Source of the DNA: Aureliella helgolandensis
GTDB lineage: Bacteria; Planctomycetota; Planctomycetia; Pirellulales; Pirellulaceae
Length of the DNA: 64,000 bases
Assembly: GCF_007752135.1 (NCBI RefSeq)
Contig: NZ_CP036298.1
Location: 4,898,001-4,962,000, forward strand
Direction: 5' to 3'
In this document: positions 45,994 to 57,745 of the stretch, one piece after another
Layout: each line of letters begins with the position of its first letter
How positions within the stretch are numbered: the first letter of the stretch is position 1
Translations under genes and position numbers: made by a program
Notes under the pieces: model-generated
The model's input: only the letters and a program-made list of their open reading frames with translations
Told to the model about the DNA's origin: nothing
Database searches by the model: none

Positions 45994-47220
45994 ATGCAAC
46001 GCATCGCTCTTCTCTCGATCGTGCTCTACCTGCAATGCTTCACCGGGGCGCAAGCACAGGAGCCGTTACAGGTCTTCATCCTGGCGGGCCAATCCAACAT
46101 GGAAGGACACGCTAGCGTGGAGGTCCTCGATTACATGCAGGAAGATCCGCTCTCGGCGGCACTGCTATCCCAAATCAAGAACGCCGATGGCTCCTTCCGC
46201 ACCATCGAGAACGTTTGGATTTCGTATCTAACAGGCGAGCAGGGACGAATTGATGGCGAGAATCACGAAGTATTTGGTCCATTGACCGCCGGCTATGGCA
46301 ACCAAGGTGGTCGCGACTATGACATGATGGGCACCAAACTGGGACCAGAACTCGCCTTTGGAATCACCCTGCGGCAGCACATCCCCCACCCCATTCTGAT
46401 CATCAAAACCGCCTGGGGCGGTCAATCGCTGCATACCGATTTCCGTTCTCCAAGCGCTGGACCGTACCTGCCGACAGAAGATGACATCGCCCGCGAACGC
46501 TTCGCGACCGCCGAACAACAAACTCAGCTGCAGGCAGCCACCGGCGCACGCTACCGTCAGATGATCCAGCACGTGCAAGCGGTCCTGCAAAACATACCTC
46601 GCATCTACCCCGGTTACTCGCCAGAGCAAGGTTACGAGCTCGCCGGATTCGTGTGGTTCCAAGGCTTCAACGATATGGTGAGCAGGAATGTCTACCCCGA
46701 AGTACCGGCTGATCACCCAACCCCTCGCTTTGCGAAATACACCGAGTGGCTGAGCCATTTCATTCGCGACACGCGTGCGGATCTGTCGACTCCCGACCTG
46801 CCATTCGTTATCGGTGTCCTGGGAGTCGACGGTGCAACTCCCAATGCGGGCAACCAAGCCTTTCGAGATAGCCAAACTGCGGTCGCCAGCCTGCCTGAGT
46901 TTCGAGGAAACGTTTTCGCTGTCCAAACCTATCCGTTCTGGGATGAGCGGTTGGCAGCCATCGACCGCAAACGGGCCGAACTCCGCCAAAAGCATTATTT
47001 ATTGCGAACGAAAAACAAGAACCATGAAAACGCAGATGGCCAGCTCGATGAATCCGCGCAACGCAAAATCGTCGATGAACTGGAAACGCAGCTTTTCACC
47101 GAAGCCGATTACGCCCTTGAAAAACGAGCGAAGTCCAATGCCGGCTACCATTACCTGGGTTCCGCCAAAACCTACTCCCTGATCGGCCAAGCCTTTGCCG
47201 ATACACTTCTAAAGCACTAG
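45994..47220 (+). CDS. SASA-family carbohydrate acetylesterase (sialate O-acetylesterase-like)
   Basis: 408 aa from ATG 45994, giving a signal peptide cut near AQA-QE. The SGNH-type motif FILAGQSNMEG carries the nucleophile Ser34; FVWFQGFNDM matches the oxyanion/glycine block. A C-terminal YHYLGSAKTYSLIG provides a candidate catalytic His, though the usual DxxH is less clear. It likely removes acetyl groups from sialic acids or other glycans outside the cytoplasm. A sialidase gene lies 3 kb away. Confidence 0.85.
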   Translation: MQRIALLSIVLYLQCFTGAQAQEPLQVFILAGQSNMEGHASVEVLDYMQEDPLSAALLSQIKNADGSFRTIENVWISYLTGEQGRIDGENHEVFGPLTAGYGNQGGRDYDMMGTKLGPELAFGITLRQHIPHPILIIKTAWGGQSLHTDFRSPSAGPYLPTEDDIARERFATAEQQTQLQAATGARYRQMIQHVQAVLQNIPRIYPGYSPEQGYELAGFVWFQGFNDMVSRNVYPEVPADHPTPRFAKYTEWLSHFIRDTRADLSTPDLPFVIGVLGVDGATPNAGNQAFRDSQTAVASLPEFRGNVFAVQTYPFWDERLAAIDRKRAELRQKHYLLRTKNKNHENADGQLDESAQRKIVDELETQLFTEADYALEKRAKSNAGYHYLGSAKTYSLIGQAFADTLLKH

Positions 47221-47232
47221 TCCTTGGACTAG
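47217..47232. terminator. Short palindrome over the esterase stop codon
   Basis: CTAGTCCTTGGACTAG, a 7-bp stem with a 2-nt loop, includes the TAG stop. A role in termination is only possible. Confidence 0.25.
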
Positions 47233-47620
47233 CTTTCATGCAACCGTTCACCGTTGCCTGCGACTTAAACTCAAACCTGAAGCAGCAATTAAGGCTGCCA
47301 GATGGATGAGGCAGGTCTTCAACGAACGTCTGAAATGCTTCGCAATGATGAGTGTACTTGATGTAGCTCCTCGCCTTTGACGTTAACTGGGACGAGTCTG
47401 GTGCATCCGGGAATGTGGTTGGCAGGAAAATGGCCAGAGCAGCTTATCTTCCTGCCACCACCTCCCCTCCAAACTAAATAGCAATGACGCACCAGCCTGC
47501 CAACTGGAAATAGGCTTCCTGCAGGCGGTTCTTCTCCTACTGGACCTTGACTGAATATCTGTTGCAACATACAGTAGGTCTTACAGTGAACAGCCGATCG
47601 TTTCTTCTGAGGAAAAAAGC
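47221..47620. other. Intergenic region
   Basis: 400 bp; no gene or repeat beyond the palindrome at its start. A GAGG precedes the next ATG. Confidence 0.5.
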
Positions 47621-48241
47621 ATGGGTAGTTTTAAATATCGCCGCTTGGATAAGTCCGATGCAGCCTTGCTGCTGGTAGATCATCAGTCAGGTCTGTGCAA
47701 CGTAGTGGGAGACTTTTCTCCAGATGACTTTAAGAACAATGTGCTAGCCACGGCGGCAGCAGCAAAATATTTCCAGTTGCCGACAATTCTTACGACCAGC
47801 TTCGAGAAAGGCCCTAACGGACCACTCGTCCCTGAACTCAAGGAACTATTCCCTGACGCCCCGTACATCGCCCGCCCTGGCCAGATCAATGCCTGGGACA
47901 ACGAGGAGTTCGTGGCAGCGGTAAAAGCGACTGGCAAGAAGCAATTGATTATCGCCGGCGTTGTCACCGAAGTCTGCGTCGCCTTTCCAGCGTTGTCCGC
48001 CGTCGAAGAGGGCTACGAAGTGTATGTTATTACCGATGCATCGGGAACTTTTAACAAGACAACTCGAGATGCTGCCTGGTCGCGAATGGAAGCAGCTGGA
48101 GTGCAGTTAATGAGCTGGTTTGGAATGGCTTGCGAATTGCATCGCGACTGGAGAAACGATATGGAAGGCCTGGGAACCCTACTTTCAGACCACTTGCCGG
48201 CCTATCGAAACTTGATCACAAGCCACAACGCGCCGCGATGA
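47621..48241 (+). CDS. ycaC: Isochorismatase-family hydrolase, YcaC-like
   Basis: 206 aa, the length of E. coli YcaC. D20 in LLLVDHQSG and C119 in IIAGVVTEVCVAF fit the Asp and Cys of the cysteine-hydrolase triad. The GPNGP, ARPGQINAWDN and SWFGMACELHRDW segments are typical of the YcaC branch. The substrate of this branch is not settled. It is followed 80 bp later by a pirin gene on the same strand, a pairing often seen in bacteria. Confidence 0.92.
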   Translation: MGSFKYRRLDKSDAALLLVDHQSGLCNVVGDFSPDDFKNNVLATAAAAKYFQLPTILTTSFEKGPNGPLVPELKELFPDAPYIARPGQINAWDNEEFVAAVKATGKKQLIIAGVVTEVCVAFPALSAVEEGYEVYVITDASGTFNKTTRDAAWSRMEAAGVQLMSWFGMACELHRDWRNDMEGLGTLLSDHLPAYRNLITSHNAPR

Positions 48242-48321
48242 GGTCGTAGCTGCGTCGCAGTCACAGGTGTTCGGTCTAGTCGGCCGAGCCTCATCCACCT
48301 CACCTACCACGGAATCGTTCG

Positions 48322-49188
48322 ATGAAAAAGATTAAGCAAATAGTTCGGAATGTTCCACAGCATTGGGTTGGCGATGGCTTTCCAGTGCGCAGTCTTTTCT
48401 CCTACAGCTCAGGGAACGAATACGATCCGTTTCTTTTGCTTGACTATGCCGGTCCGCAAGATTTTGCTCCCGATGAAGCGAAACGCGGCGTCGGTGAGCA
48501 TCCGCATCGCGGTTTTGAAACGGTTACGATTCTGTACCAGGGCGAACTTGAGCATCGCGATTCCACGGGCAGCCATGGAAACCTGGGCCCCGGAGATGTG
48601 CAGTGGATGACGGCCGCCTCGGGCATCGTTCATGAAGAATTTCATAGCCGTAACTTCGCTCGGAACGGCGGTACCCTTGAAATGGTTCAATTGTGGGTCA
48701 ACCTGCGTTCCACCGACAAGGCGTCGCCACCGAAGTACCAAGACCTGCGCGACGACCAGTTTCCTCGTGTCGAGCTCGCGAACGCTGCCGGTACGGCACG
48801 CATTATTGCGGGGCAATTCGGTGAGGCGGATGGGCCCGCCAGTACGTTTACGCCGATGAACGTCTGGGATTTGCAACTCAAGGCAAATGCGACAGTCGAC
48901 CTGAAAGTGCCAGCCGGACACACTACCGTGCTCATCACTCAACAGGGGACGGTGCGGGTCAACGATTCGCCCATGAAGGGCGTTGAATTGGCTTTGCTGG
49001 AACGTGAGGGAGACTTGATTCAAATCCATTCCGAAACAGAATCAAGAATCTTGGTGCTTACCGGCGAACCCCTAGGTGAACCCGTAGTTGGACAAGGACC
49101 GTTCGTCATGAACACACGTGAAGAAATTCACGAATCCATACAGGCCTACCAAGCGGGCAAGATGGGGCACCTGGCGCCAGCGGAGTGA
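48322..49188 (+). CDS. Pirin-family protein
   Basis: 288 aa bicupin. The N-terminal cupin has the metal site H60-P-H62 in GEHPHRGFETVT with a later VHEEF motif. A second barrel with degenerate ligands covers about 170-275. Pirins bind iron; some act as quercetinase-like dioxygenases, others as regulators. The role here is undefined, but it may form a unit with the YcaC-like gene. Confidence 0.93.
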   Translation: MKKIKQIVRNVPQHWVGDGFPVRSLFSYSSGNEYDPFLLLDYAGPQDFAPDEAKRGVGEHPHRGFETVTILYQGELEHRDSTGSHGNLGPGDVQWMTAASGIVHEEFHSRNFARNGGTLEMVQLWVNLRSTDKASPPKYQDLRDDQFPRVELANAAGTARIIAGQFGEADGPASTFTPMNVWDLQLKANATVDLKVPAGHTTVLITQQGTVRVNDSPMKGVELALLEREGDLIQIHSETESRILVLTGEPLGEPVVGQGPFVMNTREEIHESIQAYQAGKMGHLAPAE

Positions 49189-49482
49189 CCTTTGCCAGCC
49201 AGGCTCTCGGGCCGGCTCCCAAGGCCTAATTCTCGAAACTCCCCAGCCCACCTCACCTGCCGGCGGGGAGATTTAAGTCCGTTTCAGTTCTGCCGCGAGG
49301 GTCTTACGCCAGTGAAACTCAAGCGGCAGCCACCTTCCTTGCTCACCGGTGGTACCGGTCCCCAGTGCTGAATCCCAGTGCTGGACGGCACACATCCCGA
49401 TCCCCGTTTGGTTGCTGAGCAAATTTGCCAGTCACTATCCTGGCAATAAGTGGGCCGGCGTGGAACTTTAGTGAGCCTCAGT

Positions 49483-51531
49483 CTACAGATTTAGCGGCGG
49501 CACCAAGTCCTTGAGGGGAATTCTTTGGAAGGTCAGCTGAGCTTGGCTGCCTTCATACAGGATGCCGACCGTATGCCGGTCGATCATGGACATGCAGGAA
49601 TAACCACTGCCACTTCCTTTATCCAGTAGAAGGTGATGCTCTTTCGGCCAGGTGAGTCCATGATCTGGGGACGCCTTGATCGTGATGTGATGGCGTCCAC
49701 GCGTGCTGTCAGGGTTGGAAAACAGGAGCCAGGTGCCAACATTAGCTCCCACTTCTCGGTCCACGTTGATAAGACTTGCCATGCATGCAGTGGGCTCAAT
49801 CAAGGCCCGTTCGGAGGAGGCGTGCTTGTGCCAGGTTTTTCCCATATCGTTGGTCGTCATGACAACTCGCACCGAATCTCGGTTGTAGCGACAATTCAAC
49901 ATCAACACCCCTGGCTCGAGCTCCACCACTTGCGCTTCCGTCGTATCGTCGAAAGCCCCAGTCCCAATATGCCAGTTCGCTCCATGATCCTTGGAATAGA
50001 GAATCGTGGAATGGGGCAAGCGATCATTCTCTGGGGAGTCCTGATACTGTGCAGCGAACACGAGAGTACCATCCTGCATGGTGATTCCCTTACCAGGTCC
50101 CTGTAGGAGGAAACACCATTCTGGGCGTTTAACTTGCTGGGTGATATTGATGGGGTCAGACCAAGTAAGTCCGTCATCGTCACTCCGCACGAGTATTAAT
50201 TGCCCTGTTTCCTCGGGCTGAAGTCCTGGACCAGATCCATGCCAAGAACGATTCCCGTGGCTCCAAGTTGCCGCGACCCAGATCGTGCCGGTATTTCGAT
50301 CGACCAGCACAGCCGGATCGCCAATTCCATCGTAATTCCATTCCGGATCCTGCCCCATGTCCATGATGGTTCTCATCGGCCGCCAGCTCAGACCACCATC
50401 GGTGGAACGCGACATTCCCACATCAATATCGCCCGGAAGATCCCCTCCCTTGCTTCTCCGGTTATCGTAAACGCTGATGAGTGAGCCACTCAGGGTCGTA
50501 GCTAAGCCTGGAATACGATAGGTGTGGACTCCATCTTCGCCGCGACTACGCAGCGCGATCCCCATCCGTTGCACCGTTGGGGCAGCGTCGAGTTGGATCG
50601 TTTCACCATTTGAAAAAGTCAGTTGCTCGCATACCGCGCCGATACGGTGATCGATATTGGCATCCTTTCGAAGCCCACAAGCGATCCAAACGTAGTTCGC
50701 ACCTTCGCCGAGTTCTAGACCGCAATCGAACTGAAAAGACGAATCGATTCGCTCCGTAGAACCCAATGCAACAGCCGTGTTGAAGCGCCCGCTTGAGCCA
50801 GTGAAGAATGCACTCACTTGCGTAATCTCGTCCTCCAGTATAGTTCCCTTCAAGTTGCCGCGAATCTGAGATAAAGAAATGGGAGACACGCGCCCCGAAG
50901 TTTCGATCTTCAGTTTCACGATGGGGCAATGTTCCACTCCCACCAGGGCAGGCAACGTCAGTGGAACGACCTCTGCCGCAACAATTCTCTGCACTTGGGC
51001 GGGTGCGATACGTACATCATCGATCAACACTCCGGTACCAGGGGGACTGGTCACGGAGATTCGCAAGCGATCAAGGTTGGGGTCAGCCAGTGCTAGATCG
51101 ATATCCGACAGAAAACCACGGCCGACTTGAATTTGTTTGTCGCCATTCCATATTTCCAGCCACTGCCCGTCCACCCGCTTCTCAATCCGAAACGTAAAGG
51201 GCGAGCGTTTGGTCCACCGCTCCGCACGAAACGTCAAGTTTCCATCGGTACGGACCGCCCCAGCCAATGTCAATTCGATGGAAGTCTCCGTGCCACCTGC
51301 CAAGTGCAAACACTGCTTGCCATTCGCAGCATGCTCCCTGTCGACTCGCGCACTCCCGCGGACAACAACCCACTTGCCCAAGTTCGTATCCAGCGACTGA
51401 AAGGGGCCAGCCTGCGCATGCTCAAAATCCGCTGTATTAGCCCGCAAGGCTCCTGCAAGCACAAATGCGAACACTGGAACTAGGGTAAACGCGGCAGTGA
51501 GTGCTCGCTGCCAGCTCAAACTTCGATTCAT
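49483..51531 (-). CDS. Exo-sialidase (BNR-repeat neuraminidase)
   Basis: 682 aa. A signal peptide (about 10-32) and an N-terminal region of about 300 residues with beta-sandwich, carbohydrate-binding character precede a six-bladed sialidase domain. The RIP motif (TYRIPGLATT) supplies an active-site Arg. Asp-boxes are SRSTDGGLSW, VRSDDDGLTW, LYSKDHGANW, TTNDMGKTW and KASPDHGLTW. The nucleophile region GSGYSCMSMI and LYEG lie near the end. It releases terminal sialic acids from glycoconjugates outside the cell. The SASA esterase and the NagA-like fusion nearby fit glycan use. Confidence 0.92.
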   Translation of the reverse strand: MNRSLSWQRALTAAFTLVPVFAFVLAGALRANTADFEHAQAGPFQSLDTNLGKWVVVRGSARVDREHAANGKQCLHLAGGTETSIELTLAGAVRTDGNLTFRAERWTKRSPFTFRIEKRVDGQWLEIWNGDKQIQVGRGFLSDIDLALADPNLDRLRISVTSPPGTGVLIDDVRIAPAQVQRIVAAEVVPLTLPALVGVEHCPIVKLKIETSGRVSPISLSQIRGNLKGTILEDEITQVSAFFTGSSGRFNTAVALGSTERIDSSFQFDCGLELGEGANYVWIACGLRKDANIDHRIGAVCEQLTFSNGETIQLDAAPTVQRMGIALRSRGEDGVHTYRIPGLATTLSGSLISVYDNRRSKGGDLPGDIDVGMSRSTDGGLSWRPMRTIMDMGQDPEWNYDGIGDPAVLVDRNTGTIWVAATWSHGNRSWHGSGPGLQPEETGQLILVRSDDDGLTWSDPINITQQVKRPEWCFLLQGPGKGITMQDGTLVFAAQYQDSPENDRLPHSTILYSKDHGANWHIGTGAFDDTTEAQVVELEPGVLMLNCRYNRDSVRVVMTTNDMGKTWHKHASSERALIEPTACMASLINVDREVGANVGTWLLFSNPDSTRGRHHITIKASPDHGLTWPKEHHLLLDKGSGSGYSCMSMIDRHTVGILYEGSQAQLTFQRIPLKDLVPPLNL

Positions 51532-51648
51532 TGTTTAACTTTCCAAATTCGAATTCTCTGGACGTGCAACTGGTCGCCCTCGTGAAACCTTCCCCCACAT
51601 CGCGTCACGCAATAAGCTTGCCTGGCGATGAATCGGGCGACGCGTTCG

Positions 51649-52473
51649 TCAATCGGGCTCACACTTGAGAAATCCCTCGAGGATCGTAATGGCATTGCCG
51701 GTCAAGTGAACACGATCGTGCACCACCTCGCAGCGGACGATTCCGCCGCGTGGCGACGCCTGGTACCCAACAAGTGTTGTGCGTCCCATTCGCTCCGCCC
51801 AGTAGGGGGCCAAACAGCAGTGAGCCGATCCTGTCACGGGGTCCTCCGCAATGCCGCACCGTGGGGCAAAGAACCGCGATATAAAATCGACTCCTTCGAT
51901 ATCGGCGGTAGAGGTGACCATGACACCTCGTGTTTCCACTCTGGCCAACTGTCGGTAGTCCGGATTCAGGTCGCGAACCACGTCGGGTGAATCGACACAT
52001 ACCATGATGTCAAACGAAGTTTGAAAAAACTCGGCCTGCGGAATACGCAGCGTTTCTAGAAGTTCCAGCTTTACTGCTTCGGACTTGAGGGGTTCGACGG
52101 GCGATGCCGGGAAATCCAATTTGATTCCTAAACCGGTGCTGTAGCAAACCAACTGGCCACTCTTGGTCCGAAAGCGAATTGGCATGCTGTGTTGGACTCG
52201 CTTGAGCTCCCACAGCACATGCGCTGCAGCGAGCGTAGCATGGCCACACAAGTCAACTTCTGTCGATGGTGTAAACCACCGCAAGTGATACAGACTCGCC
52301 TCTTCGGTTGGCACGACGAACGCGGTTTCCGCCAAATTCATCTCAGCAGCAACACATTGCAACCACTGGTCGGAGGCAAACTTATGTAAAATACAGATCG
52401 CTGCCGGATTGCCAGTAAAGGCACGCTCTGCGAAGGCATCAACCTGCCAAATGGGTAGACTGGATGGACTCAT
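51649..52473 (-). CDS. PhzF-family isomerase
   Basis: 274 aa. N-terminal VDAFAERAFTGNPAAICIL and the pattern TEVDLCGHATLAAAHVL, with a late ITGSAHCCLAPYWAE-type motif (here VTGSAHCCLAPYW). PhzF proteins share the diaminopimelate epimerase fold and use an acidic residue to move protons. The true substrate is unknown; there are no phenazine genes nearby. Confidence 0.94.
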   Translation of the reverse strand: MSPSSLPIWQVDAFAERAFTGNPAAICILHKFASDQWLQCVAAEMNLAETAFVVPTEEASLYHLRWFTPSTEVDLCGHATLAAAHVLWELKRVQHSMPIRFRTKSGQLVCYSTGLGIKLDFPASPVEPLKSEAVKLELLETLRIPQAEFFQTSFDIMVCVDSPDVVRDLNPDYRQLARVETRGVMVTSTADIEGVDFISRFFAPRCGIAEDPVTGSAHCCLAPYWAERMGRTTLVGYQASPRGGIVRCEVVHDRVHLTGNAITILEGFLKCEPD

Positions 52474-53009
52474 GGGGTTTTCTGCAGCGATCTGGGTGGC
52501 GAATGCTGCGTTGGGGGAGTTAGGGGCTCAACGAGCGTCAGTAACATTTTTGAGGATGGACAATAGCCAATGCGCTGGCGAATTGCGAAATTCCTAATCC
52601 TGCTGATCCTAGCCTGGTGCACCATGACGACGCTTCATGAGTTTGGGCACATCGTGAGCGGATGGGCCTGCGGAGGAACGCTGCAAAGCGTGAGCTTGGT
52701 TCCATGGAGTTTACCCTACAGTATCTTTGAACCTGATCCGTGGCCATTGTTTACGCTGTGGGGTGGGCCCATCGTGGGCAGCTTGCTCCCCGTGATGTTG
52801 GCGTTAATCGTGCGCCAGCCCTGGAGCGCGTTCATTGCCTATTTCTGTCTACTCTCCAATGGAGCTTACCTCGCAACCGCCTGGATGACTGGCGACCGAT
52901 ACCTCGACACCACCAAACTGCTCGATCACGGCGCACCTCCCCTAGCCATCGCCGCATTCTGCGGACTCACCATTAGCGTCGGGTACCTGGGTTTTCGGCG
53001 ACAATGTAT

Positions 53010-55154
<2,145 letters not shown>

Positions 55155-55383
55155 AGGTTCGTTAGCTTGGGAAACACACGGGCGGGAAGTGCCTGCTAGG
55201 ATATCACATTCGAAATTGTGATGGGGTGGCGAGCCCTTCAACTTCAATCTTTGAGTAGTGTACGAGGCAATGCGTCCGCTCGAGCCACCGTCCACTGAAG
55301 GGACTTCCTTTACTTCGTCCAGTACAATCGTCTCCACGCCTATTGGGCAATCCCCATTTCCCAACTGGCCAGTGGACTACACC

Positions 55384-57573
55384 ATGCATGATGCCCGAAT
55401 TGTCGAGGTCACTCCATTGCGAATTGTTTCACTTTTACCAAGTGCCACTGAGATCCTGTGCTGCCTTGGACTGGCCGATCAGCTGGTGGGAATATCGCAC
55501 GAATGCGATTACCCCAGTTCTATCTCGGGGCTCCCGCGAGTCACCCATTCCCTATTGCCTTCCAACGCCACGAGCAGCCAGATCGACCAAGCGGTACGAG
55601 AGCGATGGAAAACAGAACCTTCGCTCTACGCGCTCAATGGGCAGCTTCTCGCCGATCTAAAACCCGACTTGATCGTGACGCAAACGCTGTGCAACGTATG
55701 CGCCGTACCAGCCAGTGGGGTTCAGACTGCAATACGTCACATGACCCCACAGCCAGCTGTCTTGAATCTTGAACCCAGCACCCTGAGCGATATTTTTGAA
55801 TCGATTCGCCAGGTTGGTATCGCCAGCAATTGCGAGCGGAGAGCTGAAGCAACCCTCGCTGAGTTAGAGGAGCGAGTGGAACGAGTCACGAGGACTTCGT
55901 GCGATATAGAAATGCTCCCAACCGTTGTGCTCCTCGAATGGATCGACCCGCCATTCTCGGCCGGACATTGGAATCCCGAGCTAGTGGCTCGCGCCGGTGG
56001 AGAGGATTTTTTTAAGAGGGGAGGGCAGCAATCGATTGCAATCCAGTGGGAGCAAATCGTTGCAGCGGATCCAGAGGTGTTAGTGATTGCTTGCTGCGGA
56101 TTTGACGTTCCGAGGACTTTGCAAGATCTTCCGACCCTGCAATCCAATCCGCAGTGGAGTTCCCTGACTTGCGTCCAAACCGGCCGCGTCTACGTCGTCG
56201 ATGGCTCAGCCTACTTTAATCGTCCAGGGCCCCGAATTGTGGATAGCCTCGAACTCCTAGCGCACGCACTGCATCCGACGCTCCACCCGCGCCCTACGGG
56301 ACTCCCCCCGCTGCATTCCGTCTCCCCGCAGGTTCCCGTCAGGGTGCTCCCCACCTCGGCCCCCCGCACCGTGGCTTGGATAGGAGGCACTGCCATCCTC
56401 CCCGATCGACTCTTGCCCAACTCGACCGTGCTCTGCAGAAACGGACGAATCACAGCGGTCAGTGAGAGGGAAGAAATTCCCGACCAGTCCCTTACGTTCG
56501 ATGTCCGTGGAAAATATGTCTCTCCCGGCTTTGTCGACATTCACGTGCATGGTGGGGACGGAGCTGATTTTATGGATGGCCAGGTGGAAGCCGTTGAACA
56601 AGTATGCCGTGCCCATTTACGGCGTGGGACCACCACGATCTTCCCGACCACGACCACCGGAACACCTCAACAAATCCTAGCCATGATTGCCGCTTGCCAA
56701 AGTGTCGCTCTGTGCGCGTCCAATCCGGAGCTCACCACCGGGCTGCCAAACCTACCAGGTGTGCATCTCTACGGCCCCTACTTTGCCGAGGACAAAGTAG
56801 GGTGCCACTCCTCCACCGGACGGCGCAGCCCCACTCGAGACGAAAACCAAGCGTACTTCGATACCCAATTTGTCCGCATTGCGACCTGCGCTGCGGAGCT
56901 CCCTGGTGCATCTGAGTTCTACCAAATGGCGCGCCAATCGCACTGTCTAATTACCTGCGGTCACTCCAATTCAAGCTGGGGCGAAATGCTGACGGCCTTC
57001 GAACATGGCATGCGACATGTAGATCATTTTTGGTGTGCGATGAGCAGCGTTCCCTCTTTAAGAAAACGCTTCAACGTCCCCATGCAAGCCAGTATGGCTG
57101 AGTTTGTATTGATGCACGAGGACATGAGCACCGAAGTCATCGCTGATGGGTTCCATTTGGCGCCCGAGTTGCTGGAATTTGCTTACCGCATGAAAGGCGC
57201 GACCCGTTTGTGCTTAGTAACCGATGCGAATCGCGCCTTGGGAATGCCGGCCGGTGAATATCGATTTGGAAACCGAGAGAGTGGCAGTTGGCTCTACAGT
57301 GATGGCCAGGTCGGTTGGTCGCAAGATCGTCAGAGTCTGGCGAGTTCTATCGTGGGCCTGGATCACATGGTGCGCCACATGCACGCCCACACGTCCGCGT
57401 CGCTACCGGAGATTATCCGCATGGCCAGTCTCACTCCCGCTGAGCGAGCTGGGGTAGAGCAAAATTTAGGCAGCCTATCGCCGGGGAAACAAGCCGACCT
57501 ACTCATCCTGGACTCCCAGTTAAGCGTAGAGCAAGTTTACGTTCGTGGACAACGGTGCGGACCGCAAGTCTAA
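55384..57573 (+). CDS. Fusion of a BtuF-like cobalamin-binding domain and a NagA-like amidohydrolase
   Basis: 729 aa from ATG 55384 (GTG 55258 is possible but adds a non-conserved tail). Residues about 12-300 match BtuF-like binding proteins without signal peptides: RIVSLLPSATEILCCLGL, GISHECDYP, LKPDLIVTQTLCNVCAV. A Pro-rich linker (about 300-326) leads to a NagA-like domain (328-729) with H387-x-H389 (DIHVHGG), H527 (CGHSN), H548 (VDHFWCAM) and D614 (LVTDAN). The Glu metal ligand of GlcNAc-6-phosphate deacetylases is Tyr463 here (HLYGPYF). The single open frame shows no stop at the join, so the fusion looks real. Activity and substrate are unclear. Confidence 0.85.
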   Translation: MHDARIVEVTPLRIVSLLPSATEILCCLGLADQLVGISHECDYPSSISGLPRVTHSLLPSNATSSQIDQAVRERWKTEPSLYALNGQLLADLKPDLIVTQTLCNVCAVPASGVQTAIRHMTPQPAVLNLEPSTLSDIFESIRQVGIASNCERRAEATLAELEERVERVTRTSCDIEMLPTVVLLEWIDPPFSAGHWNPELVARAGGEDFFKRGGQQSIAIQWEQIVAADPEVLVIACCGFDVPRTLQDLPTLQSNPQWSSLTCVQTGRVYVVDGSAYFNRPGPRIVDSLELLAHALHPTLHPRPTGLPPLHSVSPQVPVRVLPTSAPRTVAWIGGTAILPDRLLPNSTVLCRNGRITAVSEREEIPDQSLTFDVRGKYVSPGFVDIHVHGGDGADFMDGQVEAVEQVCRAHLRRGTTTIFPTTTTGTPQQILAMIAACQSVALCASNPELTTGLPNLPGVHLYGPYFAEDKVGCHSSTGRRSPTRDENQAYFDTQFVRIATCAAELPGASEFYQMARQSHCLITCGHSNSSWGEMLTAFEHGMRHVDHFWCAMSSVPSLRKRFNVPMQASMAEFVLMHEDMSTEVIADGFHLAPELLEFAYRMKGATRLCLVTDANRALGMPAGEYRFGNRESGSWLYSDGQVGWSQDRQSLASSIVGLDHMVRHMHAHTSASLPEIIRMASLTPAERAGVEQNLGSLSPGKQADLLILDSQLSVEQVYVRGQRCGPQV

Positions 57574-57745
57574 GCGGTGCACCATCGGCGTTCTTCGCAA
57601 TTCACGACGTAACCTTGCAGCCCGTTCCGCCAAGCTCTTGACTGCCGCGCGAACCACAGACTCTAATGCAGCCTTCAACCATCACCGCGAGAAAGCGCTT
57701 CGGCCGCTCGCTCTAAATCATTGCAAGAATAGGTGTTCGATAATT

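Noticed and set aside
55155-55383. Cobalamin riboswitch in front of the BtuF-like fusion gene
   Set aside because: No B12-box-like sequence was seen in the 230 bp upstream.
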